Source: Anarhynchus alexandrinus
Lineage: Eukaryota > Chordata > Aves > Charadriiformes > Charadriidae
Direction of reading: 5' to 3'
Length of the DNA: 64,000 nt
NCBI GenBank assembly: GCA_008711295.1
Contig: VUYV01000081.1
Coordinates: 1,045,424-1,109,423 of the forward strand
Within the stretch, counting starts at the first letter, position 1. Each line of letters starts with the position of its first letter. The notes below the pieces were generated by a model. That model was given only the letters and a program-made list of their open reading frames with translations, ran no database searches and was not told where the DNA came from. The translations under genes were made by a program, and so were the position numbers. Below are positions 1-10,037 of the stretch, in pieces.

Positions 1-400
1 AATGGCATCAAGAAGGTCAACAGATATCTGACATTCCTTGCATCAATGTTTTCACACAATGAATGACATCTGCAATCAGGTGACTGACACAAGTTCTGTT
101 AATGACAAAAAGACATTACTTTAGAATAAAGAAAGCAGAGGGGTTAGTAAACACCTATAGAAATCAGAGATTTTGAAATTGTTTGATACAATAAACCTTA
201 TCCTATATCACTTAAACAGGTGACCTAAGCAATATTTTTAGTGATTACTCTAAATAGCTCTTGGAATATGTTGACATAGTAAATGAGTGAAAAGGAACAA
301 AATAAAACTTCTCTTGAATAAAGAGAAAAGCACAGTCTGCAAAAACTGAATTATAAATTAACCACCTAATTTCAATTTCTCAGAAAAATTCTGGGAAGAA
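1..400. other. AT-rich non-coding sequence
   Basis: I see no gene, clear repeat or structured element here. The stretch is AT-rich with frequent stops in all frames. The decayed CR1 that follows may begin slightly earlier than 400, but I cannot align it further. Confidence 0.5.
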
Positions 401-404
401 ATGA

Positions 405-1435
405 GTACCAGGAAGAAACAAAGATGATCAACAACCAACGTGGATTCGTTGAGAAAAAATGATATCAAAGATATCTGATTTCTTGCTACAATAGAGAAAT
501 AGGATTCATGAATAGAGAAGAAGCAGTAGATATCCATTATCTAGATGTTAATCTGATGCTGTTTCATAGGAGATTCTCATAAGCAACCTAGGGACGTGTG
601 GTCTAGGTGACACTGTCAGATGTTGGCTATGAAACCTGTAACTGAGCCCACTGTCAAAGGGAAGAACATATGGACTGCACTTCTACAAGTGTCACTGACT
701 CTACTACTGACTGCTGTAGCTAAACAAAATGAAACTGGAAGAGGACGGGTTACTGGAGTACAACTGGAATGAATCTTGATAAACTAGAGAAATGGCCTGA
801 AAAAAAATAAGATGCAATTCAGTGAAGATGAATGTAAAGTGTTGTACTTAGGTGTGAGCGATCAGTAGCACAAATACAAGCTACGAAATGTCTCATTCGG
901 TAGCAGTGTTACAGAAAAAGTCCTTCAGATAAAATGGATTGCAACATTAATATGAATCAAACGTTAACGTTTTTGGAAAAGGCATCTAAATGGATAAACA
1001 GTGTGTATAACCAGTAGCCTAGCGGCATCTGAAGTTCACTGTCCAATTTTGTGTGCTGTAGTTCATGAAGATGTTGATCAGTTGGATACAATCCAGAGAA
1101 GAATGATCAGAGGTTTAGAAAATATGAAAAACAACAAAAAAGGTTGCAACAGGGTTGTTTAAAATCTATGGGAGATAAGGCTGTAGAGGAGAGTGACAAT
1201 AGCCTTTAAAAGCATAAAAGACTGCTGCAAAGAGGAAGGGAACAATTTGCTCTTTATCATGTACAGGACAAGAAATAGTGTGCTTAAATGGCAAGAAAGA
1301 TTCAGTTTAGACGTTAGGAAAACCTTTTTAACAATAAAGATAGTAATGCACTGGAACAAATTGCCCCAGAGGCTGTAGAAATCGTTGGAAGTCTTTGAGA
1401 ACAGGTTAGACGAGCGCCAGTAAAGATCACTGAAA
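405..1435 (+). mobile_element. Ancient, heavily decayed CR1-type LINE fragment
   Basis: This stretch follows the order of the CR1 ORF2 reverse transcriptase region with many substitutions and stops. Landmarks are a 'gtggattcgttgagaaaaaa' block near 440, a 'gatatccattatctagatgt' block near 528 (where younger copies encode the D-x-x-K-A-F-D region), 'agaaatggcctgaaaa' near 790, 'gatgcaattcagtgaagatg' near 811, and 'ccagagaagaatgatcagag' near 1093. Near 1300-1400 come the equivalents of the IRKxFFT...HWNxLP motif; one frame there (1193-1378) still reads TFLTIKIVMHWNKLPQRL. No frame stays open for long, so it is a molecular fossil much older than the copies at 4.4, 9.2, 37 or 61 kb. I infer the family from motif order; subfamily assignment would need an alignment. 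It encodes nothing now. Confidence 0.7.
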
Positions 1436-4384
1436 GTTGGTCTGGCCCTGGAGAAAGGGATGGAAAAGGACGATGTGCTGTTCTTTTCCGGGCCTATTTT
1501 TTAATGTTTCTATGTACGTGCTAGAAAAGAACATTGGCCACGGACTGAAATTGTACAAGGTAGTGCCAAGTATAACTGAATCCCATAATGGATGTACAAT
1601 ACCGACGGCGGGGAGAGGGAGCAGGAGTGCTTGCCTAGCTCAGCAGAAGCCAAGTTCGAGGCTGTGCTACTGCCAAGTTAGCAGGAAATGTCTGCCTTTC
1701 ACAGGGAACGCTCCTGTTTCTGAGACAGAAGCTTCTGGCTCCTCCCTGGGGATCTGGGAGGGGCGTCTCCACATCCCAGTCTCCTGCTTTATTCCCACTG
1801 TAGTATTTCAGTGGTAAAATGAGAGGAAAAGTTGAATGTACTCTTACTGTATTAAAATCCCTCCCTCTTACTGAGGGAGGTCTGTAAAGATCATCTGGTG
1901 ACCTAAGCTGCTTTATAATGCATATTCTAGAAATTCATCTGAAAAACCCTACATTCCTGTGACTTAACTTCCTCCAGAAAAACGGTTTAATAAACAACTG
2001 CTAAAGAACAAGTCACCGTTCCTGAGTCCCTGCTGACGACTTGCTGGCAATGATATATTCTTGCTGTTAACGAAATGCAGCTCATTCTATATCACTTGCT
2101 TCCACTATAAAGTACAGTGAGCCCTCCAGAAAGACCATCTCCATAGTCATCCCAAAAAACTCTTTTACAACATTTCCAAGGTTATCATTTTAGACTTTAT
2201 AGGAAGCATAATGGGAGTGTCTAAGTCAAAGAATTGGAAGGTCACTTGGAGTCACCCTTTCTTCCTTCTCATATGGCACATCCCTGCTACCTAATGTATT
2301 ATTAATAAATTAATAAAGCTTTACATTCTTTCCTCAGTCTCACCAGAATATCAGCTTTTCTCTTTCTCTTTCTCAGGATCCAAGCTCTGTCTTCACAGCC
2401 CAGGACACAGCAGCATCCATCCTACCTCTTCAGTGCTCAAAACCTGTTACTGACCCAGATGTTTCTACTCTCAATATATTCTGAACAGTGATGTAATACA
2501 CATAATTTCAGTCCTCTGTCAACAATTTTATGGCCTTTGTTTGTTTGAAATTCCTACTGATAGAATTATGCTGACTGCTGTGCATGGTTTTTGAGAGGGA
2601 GATCACAGGGAAGTTTCAAGTACTGGTTTATATAGTTCTGATGTGCGTTCTCACAGCACACGACACTGCTAGGGCAACTGCTGGTTTATGAGCAGAGAAA
2701 CACTGTGTGCATTTTTCATGAATAAAAGAAATAAGTTCTAGAAAGCCTCTACTTAGGATGACGTAATATTCATTTATCAAAAATATTTAGACAACAGTTG
2801 TTCAAGAAAATATTTGTGAACCCTGAAAATTTCATCAGCATTGGCATGAATAACAGTTACCTCTGATTTGCTTCTGCAAACCATTCAGCAAACACTCACA
2901 GATGCTACAGAAGTTCAGTGCACGATCAGTACATGAAAACCTGATGATGAAAAAGGATTACACTCTCGAATAGCAACCAAAACGCACATCATCCAAAATG
3001 CAACTTAGAGGTAACCTGCAAACATCCAGCAAGTGAAAGAGACATGTAGAGCCCAACTGTACTTAGAAGTAGTGCAAATCTAAAGGGTAACAAAATTTTG
3101 AGCTTACCAACAGTTGCCCAGCACAACCTGAAGCTAAATTATGCAGCAGAAAAGCTCACAGGACCCAATCTCCAGGTGCCCTCTCCTTTGCTACAAGCTG
3201 CCTGGAAAGCGTCGTCATAAATCCTGTCAGAAACAGGGGACTGAGCTGAAGAATCCGGACCATCATCTCTCACAGAGTTCAGGGGTGGCTGCACTCAGCG
3301 GTCTCACTGGCTCTAATTAGTAAGGCAAAGCAAGTAAATAAATCCTTTTTATCTTTTTTTTCAACTCTCTAAAATCCCGACACAGTGTTAATCAGTGGGG
3401 GATGCTCAACATAAGAAGTGCCTGTTTAGACCTTTGGCTTAGTGCGCTCACAGGAGTTTAAGGGATCCAGCTGGTACTGAGAATATCTCTGTGCTTTAAA
3501 GGAAATGCTCTCCTAAATAAAATATTTAGTAAGCACTGGTCGTAAAATTCATAGTCAAGTACTGCCATGTGTTAATATCTATATCTAAGAAAATGTTAGC
3601 AAATGGATAGCTAATCCTCAAAACCATTCATGGATTAAGCAGCCCCACATAAAGATTCATTTTATGTGTAAGGAGCAAATATATTTATTGCAAAAATAAG
3701 TCCCAAACTCAAACTGTGCTTCCTTCATTTGGAAACTCCGTTAATTTAAAGCAAACAGGTAAATTAGTTTGCTTTTCTTTATTTCTCTATGTCTTTTTAA
3801 GTAAGTAGTAAAAGTGAAGTAAAAACCCCTTCACTAACATTCCTAAGTAACTATCCTATTTAAGTAATTTTTGTTATAATTTAATTGCAGCTACTATTGA
3901 GATGGAAGGTGTTTAAAAGCACACAAAACCAGTGAAGGCTTCAAGGCACCAAAGACTATAAATGCATTTGACCACATAAAAGACCTTAAATGGGAACAAA
4001 AGTTCCTAAATATCAGTTTGGCCTCCAGTTCTCTCACACCAACAAAACATGCCAGAGGAAGATCATTAATGTCAGAAATGAGTAAATTCTCCAGATTAAT
4101 GTCTCCTTCAGGAGACAGCAGCTACCCATTCAACCGTACAGGAAAACAGTGCTTTGAACAGGGTCAAGGAGTTGTTTTCTATACAGTCACCAGGACCACC
4201 CCTTTAAGTATTTTTGCAGCAACTTTTTACTTAACTGGTAAAATGACTGAACTAAGCTTGTCTTTTGCCACCAGGAAATAGAGTCAAATATGACCAAACC
4301 AGATGGAAGGCAGGTTGTTTGCTTTCTCAACGAGATTACTTCATCTCTAGGATTCCTGGACTTGTTCTACTAAAGAAAGAAACC
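1436..4384. other. Non-coding stretch between two CR1 copies
   Basis: No gene is supported. A 126-codon open frame at 1437-1817 starts inside the decayed CR1 and has no recognisable domain; I read it as chance. The only structure I noted is a short hairpin at 1860-1880. The rest is AT-rich unique sequence. Confidence 0.5.
1860..1880. repeat. Short perfect hairpin
   Basis: An 8-bp arm CCTCCCTC (1860-1867) is followed by a 5-base loop TTACT and the exact reverse complement GAGGGAGG (1873-1880). It is not followed by a T run and lies in no recognised RNA gene. It could be a chance inverted repeat. Confidence 0.5.
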
Positions 4385-5215
4385 CACCTGGGAGCCTCCC
4401 TGGACCGATGGGCCGAGGCCAATGGTATGAGGTTCAACAAGGCCAAGTGCCGGGTCCTGCATGGGTCACAACAACCCCATGCAGTGCTACAGGTTGAGGC
4501 GGAGTGGCTCGAAAGCTGCCCAGTGGAAAAGGACCTGGGGGTGTTGGTGGACGGCCGGCTGAATATGAGCCAGCAGTGTGCCCAGGTGGCCAAGAAGGCC
4601 AACGGCATCCTGGCCTGTATCAGGAACAGCGTGGTGAGCAGGACTAGGGAAGTGATCATCCCCCTGTACTCGGCACTGGTGAGGCCTCACCTCGAGTACT
4701 GCGTTCAGTTTTGGCCCCTCACTACAAGAAGGACATTGAGGTGTTGGAAAGTGTCCAGAGAAGAGCTACAAAGCTGGTGAGGGGTCTGGAGGACAAGTCT
4801 TATGAGGAACGACTGAGGGAACTGGGGTTGTTCAGCCTGGAGAAGAGGAGGCTGAGGGGAGACCTTATCACTCTCTACAACTACCTGAAAGGAGGTTGTA
4901 GAGAGGTGGGGGCTGACCTCTTCTCCCTGGTGACAAGTGATAGGACGAGAGGAAATGGGTTCAAGTTATGTCAGACGAGGTTTAGATTGGATATTAGGAA
5001 AAAATTTTTCACTGAAAGGGTTATCAAACATTGGAACAGACTGCCCAGGGAGGGGGTGGATTTGCCATCCCTGGAGGTGTTTAAAAAAAGGGTAGATGTG
5101 GTACTTGGGGACATGGTTTAGAAGTGGTTTTGTCAGGGCAGGTTAATGGTTGGAGTTGATGGTCTTAAAGGTCCCTTCCAACCTCAGCAATCCTATGCTT
5201 CTATGACATAGTTCA
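4385..5215 (+). mobile_element. CR1 LINE, 5'-truncated, young subfamily A
   Basis: This is the 3' part of a CR1 retrotransposon covering the C-terminal end of the ORF2 reverse transcriptase region and the 3' UTR. The first frame (to about 4710) holds [29 protein letters not shown] and [13 protein letters not shown], all typical of this region. A missing G in 'ttttggcccctcactac' near 4710 shifts the frame, and the protein continues in the next frame as [38 protein letters not shown] and [20 protein letters not shown], with a stop at 5119-5121. The tail ends 'caacctcagcaatcctatgc' followed by 'ttctatga'. The 5' cut is the usual result of incomplete reverse transcription. The same subfamily occurs in reverse at 39457-39936. 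It is a dead copy: no ORF1, no endonuclease domain and a frameshift. Confidence 0.95.
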
Positions 5216-6654
5216 AAATATATTTTAATTGTGGATTCCAGCACTCTGTAAGATATTAAGAAAATCACTTTCTGAAACAAGAAAACAAATCTTCTTCTCA
5301 GGATGCCATTTACCCTGTTTATTCAGAATAATAAATTCATTTCATGTTAATAAGTGAAACGAGGCAGATTTGTCAGAAGTAAGAAAGGTTCATCAGCCAG
5401 GGAAAGAGCAGGGAGTCTGAAAACCAGTCTTGATGACTGGGTAATTTATGTCCCCCTCATTAACTGAATTTGTGGGGTTGTCACTCCAGTGAGAAACACT
5501 TTGAAAAGTGTAGAATAATCAACTGCACATTCAGAGTAGGTGCAGATGGAGTACTTGGATAATTACATGTCTCTTGTCAAACGTTAAGACATGCGGATAC
5601 TGATTGACCCTTGGTTTTTGTTTTTATTTAAAAGTAATTTGAACTGAAAAGCCAAATCTCACTGTCTTGGTCATTAGACAACCACTAAAGCAAAACAAAA
5701 CAAAGCAAAACCAAACCAGGCTGTTGGTTCTTCCAAACATTTACCTCTGATTTGTGAACAGAAGGGAAAATAGCTGCGTTAAGTAATAACCTGGCACCCG
5801 CTTCCCTTCCATCGAGAAGCAGTTTCACAGCTGGCAAACAAATGACTCCCTTGCAACAGCGCTTTAGCAAAGAGCTCCTGTTCCGCCTATTTTGGATGAG
5901 AGACGGCATATTGAACATGTCAGGCTTGGACTCTGCACCTTCCTGAAATGTCACCAAAACCTAGTGCCTGAGCAGCTTCGCGTCAGATGCCAGGAGTGAC
6001 ACAAGGGCCAGCTAACCGCTTGCGGCGGCTGACTGGCAAGCGTCGCTCCGCTGTCGGAGAGTAATCCATTCGATGGGCCTCGTCACGCAGGGAAAGAAGT
6101 GATTACGGGGAGAAAAACAACAAACTGAGCTAGGCTTAGAGAAAAATAACCAGGGCCTTTAAGATCTTAAATTAGCGCCACGTTTAGGCATTTTGCCTTA
6201 TTACTTGGATGAGATTATGAACAGAGTGCATCCACTCCGTTCAGGCCCACACTTGCCGCCTTTCTCATGTGGGTTACAGGGTGAGAAGTTCTCATACCAG
6301 CTCAGATGTGCCGCTTCGTTCATTTCTGTGAACGTTGCAGCGACACCACAAGCATCTGATCCTCATTACCTTAATGAGTCACTATCACCCACCCGCATGA
6401 AGCAAACATGGAGGAAGCGTAGATGGCAGCCCACCTACAATGCATGCTCTTTGCCTCCGCAGCGCACAGACAAGGAGAGTCAGAGGTTTGGTCCCACCAC
6501 TGAGAAACTGAAGATATTGGAAGAGGGAGTGTTTATTCCCTCCTTTCTGCCAAGCAAACACACTGCGGAGCTATTGAAAGCTCTGTGTCAGCGTCTCTGT
6601 CTGTGGACAACCAAAAATTATGCTTGGTTTCTCACTGAGTTGCTTGAGGTGAGG
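5216..6654. other. Non-coding stretch with a GC-rich pocket
   Basis: Mostly AT-rich sequence without a supported gene. A CpG-containing pocket lies around 5980-6080. An open frame of 155 codons at 6193-6660 has no recognisable domain and ends where the minus-strand LTR begins; I do not call it a gene. Confidence 0.45.
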
Positions 6655-7434
6655 TGTTAAAGGAGAAGCTGCTGCCCGAGCACTCACACACCGTTCGAGG
6701 AGTCGCACCCACACCACCTGAGTCTTTAACTGCTGGGACCAAGGTCCCCTCTCAGCGGGTGACCCCAGTGAGCCAACGGGTGCCCTTTTCGACTCCTCAC
6801 ACACACACACGCTCTTACTCTCGAGCACGCTTCCTCCTCCTTCAGGCTCGACCCTAGGTTTCCCCCAGCAGAGCCTCAGGCATTGGATTTTACAAAAATA
6901 AATAATTTAGTTGAAAGGTGCAGCAGCAGGGTCAGCCGATGGTGGGTGCCTCCAGAGAGGGACCGTGAACAAAGAAATCCCTGGGCAATTATACACCCGC
7001 CCGCCACGGGCGCTTCATGTGCTGTTCACACGTCTTTTAGTCCAATGGTGATTTTTTTGGCCTGGGGTCTTATAACACCCTACTGGATTCTTTTTCTGTG
7101 TCCAGGCAGGCAGGTCATTGACTGCCCTCATCTTCTTGATTCGCAGTCTCTGCTGATGGTTGTAGTCCCCTCATCCTCCGGTTTATACTTCTTGTCTGCC
7201 TGTGCTCCCTGGCAGAGCATGGGGAACTGAAAAGTCCCAGACTTAGGGAAAAACACTGCTATAACATACAGAACACGGGGAACTGAAAAGTCCCAGACTT
7301 AGGGAAAAACACGACTATAACACAAGTGTGTTGTCGACATTTTCCTCATACTGAAAGACTAACCACAGCACTGTACCAGCTGCTAGGAAAATTACTAAGA
7401 AAATGAACTCTATCGCAGCCTAAAGGCTTCAGCA
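6655..7434 (-). mobile_element. Solo LTR of an endogenous retrovirus (ERVL/ERVK-like), minus strand
   Basis: Read on the minus strand, the segment starts near 7434 and runs 'gctgcgatagagttcatttt', 'cagctggtacagtgctgtgg', 'gggacttttcagttccccat', 'gctctgccagggagcacagg', a TATA-like 'gtataaacc', then 'aaatcaccattggactaaaa' and 'tttctttgttcacggtccct'. From memory these blocks belong to a widespread family of avian LTRs. The 3' end is placed at 6655 because the minus strand there ends in TTTAACA (TG...CA type ends), but both borders are approximate and I found no matching target-site duplication. No gag, pol or env remains nearby, so it is a solo LTR. A 56-bp segment in the U3 part is duplicated (7221-7322). 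It contributes no intact viral gene. Confidence 0.65.
7221..7322. repeat. 56-bp direct duplication within LTR U3
   Basis: The block beginning 'ggggaactgaaaagtcccag' at 7221 recurs at 7277, a spacing of 56 bp. The two copies are nearly identical through 'acttagggaaaaacac' and differ slightly in the 'tataacacaag' end. Duplicated U3 segments are common in LTRs and often carry enhancer sites; that role here is an inference. Confidence 0.85.
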
Positions 7435-8315
7435 AATCTAGCTACTCATGCTAAGTAAGCTAGGCAAGCAGCATAAATCACACCATATTATAACTTTAAG
7501 TTATGTATTCTAATTAAAATTTACATATTTAAGCTAAACAACTAATATCTCTCAATGAAGGGAAGAGGAAACCTGGGGAATTCTTATTCCTGGAGGATAA
7601 AATGTTGATCCAAACACCAAAGTAAAAAATGAGTGTTGCTTACCAACAGCTATTTAGCAGGTAGAGTATGTTACAGAAAAATCCTCTAGAGAATAACAGA
7701 TGTTTCAGTACCACTTGCAGTTGAATTCATTGTTAGCAAAGCAGCTAACAAGAGAGTGAAACATCAGCAAGGTTTTTGTGTGGGGAGATGATTAGATCCA
7801 GCTGAGTGAGATGCACCTGGCACGCAGGCACCAGTGCTTGATGGGGAGCGGAGTTTTCCAACCCCCTGACGAGCAGCCACCGCCATGGCGAGAGGAGGCA
7901 CAGAGATTTCTAAAGGTCTTCAGATGAGGCGTTCCACTCTTTCCCAGCATTTAGGAGCTAACCTTGTAGGTGTGCTCAGCGCTGTAGAAACTGCCATTTT
8001 CATGAATTCGTTAATTGCTACCCCATATAGCAGCAGAAAAAAATAGGGTCAGGGCCTCCTTAGCTTCTCCTTTATTTCTCAGCTGTGCTCCAACCTACGT
8101 GGCGAGGCTAGCTGAACGCCTAAAGGAGGGCTATTTTGTGAGATGGTTGCCTAACAGACAGCTCAATGGCCAAACACATTACATGATCCTTGGAGCAGGG
8201 ATCTGGTGCTCTGCCTGCTGTTTTGCTCTGTTACTGATTCTAGAAATGAGTGAGAGAGTGTCTCCCCTTTTTCCTCCCCTTCCTCCCCAATCCAGTTTCT
8301 ACATTTCTCCCCAAT
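7435..8315. other. Non-coding stretch
   Basis: AT-rich unique sequence. No gene, tandem array or recognised repeat seen. Confidence 0.45.
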
Positions 8316-8600
8316 AAGTTCAACAAGGCCAAGTGCAAAACTGAGAGGTGAAGATTCAAATCTTTTCAGACTGAGGAAAAAGAACCAAGATCCTGGGATG
8401 CTTCTTCTTCTGTCAGTTGAGTAAAATAACAACGAATTAGGTCAGTTGCTCATAAATGCTCATTTCTCAAAAATGGAGAGCATTTACCATATCCAAAACT
8501 ATGTTTCACTTTTCAGCTTCACTACAACTTCTGTTAGGCCACTCAAAGGCAGTACTAATGCTGTATGCAGTTTTTCAGAAGGAAAATCTGATCTCAAAGT
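8316..8600 (+). mobile_element. Probable decayed CR1 scrap
   Basis: Positions 8316-8338 match the conserved CR1 block that also occurs at 4432 and 9306 (gttcaacaaggccaagtgc). Further on, 'cttctgttaggccactcaaa' near 8530 and 'tgctgtatgcagtttttcag' near 8560 fall where CR1 encodes the RPHLEYC region. Between them the match is poor. I am sure of the short block and unsure about the full extent. Confidence 0.45.
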
Positions 8601-9164
8601 GTAAGTGTAAGTTACGGGAAGGATGAAAGTAGGTGGATTTCTGGTCAGTAATTCAGTGCTGAAAAGAATAAAGGTGATATAAAAGCAAATATCATATTAA
8701 AATCTTACTCTTTACCAACTAGGAGGAAAATATTTTCAAATGTGTATGTTGTCTACATAATAAGCTCTGGTGGACTTCATTAAAACAGGTATCTTCTATA
8801 AATAAAACACTAAATTTGTCTGTGATTCCAACCACACAATTTCAATATTTATGAGGCTCTGAAGCAGAAGTAAAAGTAGACTGTCCTTGCTGAACATATA
8901 AATAATACATCCTGAGCAAAACCTATTTCTACAGTGTTAATTATATCCAAAGCCATTGGTTGCATTAGAGCTAATTCAAAAATGCATTTAATATAGAACA
9001 TTTAGGAAACTGTATCCTGTGCTCTTGCCATATGCCTTTGTGTAGACAAGGAAATGCAAATATCATTCTTAATAATATTACATGCTGATGCCAGGGTTTT
9101 TTTTTAATTTATTTAATGATTTTAATGATTTAAATTTCTCTCCCCCACCCCAGGGTCATGTGTT
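8601..9164. other. AT-rich non-coding stretch
   Basis: No gene or recognised element. Short runs of T and a 'tttaatgattttaatgattt' duplication near 9111-9131 precede the next CR1. Confidence 0.45.
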
Positions 9165-10037
9165 TACTAACAAAGGCAGTGATAGTAAGTTACCCTCAGC
9201 AAATTTGCTGACAGCACCAAGCTGCGTGGTGCGGTTGACAGGCTGGAGGGACGGGATGCCATCCCGAGGAACGGGTCTGAGAGGTGGGCCCGTGCAAACC
9301 TCATGAAGTTCAACAAGGCCAAGTGAAAGGTCCTGCACGTGGGTCAGGGCAATCCCAAGCACAAATCCAGGCTGGGCAGAGAATGGATTGAGAGCAGCCC
9401 CGAGGACAAGGACTTGGGGGTGTTGGTGGATGAGAAGCTCAACATGAGCCGGCAACGAGTGCTCGCAGCCCGGAAAACCAACCCCACCCTGGGCTGCATC
9501 AAAAGCAGCGTGGCCAGCAGGGCGAGGGAGGGGATTCTGCCCCTCTATTCCGCTCTGGTGAGACCCCACATGGAGTACTGCATCCAGCTCTGGAGTCCCC
9601 AACATAAGAAGGACATGCACCTGTTGGAGCAGGTCCAGAGGAGGGCCACAAAGATGCTCAGAGGGCTGGAGCACCTCTCCTATGAAGACAGGCTGAGAGA
9701 GTTGGGGCTGTTCAGCCTGGAGAAGAGAAGGCTCCAGGAAGACCTTATAGCAGCCTTCCAGTCCTTAAAGGGGTAATGGTTTTAAACTGGGAGAGGGTAG
9801 ATTTGGATTAGATATTGGGAAGAACTTCTTTACTGTGAGGGCGGTGAGACACTGGAACATGTTGCCCAGAGAAGCTGTGCAGGCCCAATCCCTTGAAACA
9901 TTGAAGGCCAGGTTGGATGAGTCTTTGAGCAACCTGGTCTAGTGGGAGGTGTCCTTGTTCATGGCAAGGGGGTTGGAACTCGATGATCTTTAAGGTCCCT
10001 TCCAACCTAAACCATTCTATGATTCCATGATTCTATG
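9165..10037 (+). mobile_element. CR1 LINE, 5'-truncated, subfamily B, with internal deletion
   Basis: The copy begins near the CR1 block encoding the region before MKFNKAKC and ends in the tail 'accattctatgattccatga'. In 'aacaaggccaagtgaaaggt' the codon that is Cys in other copies is now the stop TGA (about 9322). From 9339 to 9776 an open frame keeps [57 protein letters not shown] and [20 protein letters not shown]. Directly after SLKG (about 9774) the sequence jumps to the 'ttttaaactgggagagggta' part, so roughly 70 bp present in the 48.9, 56 and 61 kb copies is missing. It is a dead copy with no 5' domains. Confidence 0.95.

Noticed and set aside
2228..2290. Possible old CR1 3' tail near 'gaattggaaggtcacttgga'
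   Set aside because: Too short and too diverged to separate from chance.
6193..6660. 155-codon plus-strand frame
   Set aside because: No domain, signal or codon pattern that I recognise; it stops at the border of the minus-strand LTR.
9156..9674. 172-codon minus-strand frame
   Set aside because: It is the antisense shadow of the CR1 copy at 9165-10037.
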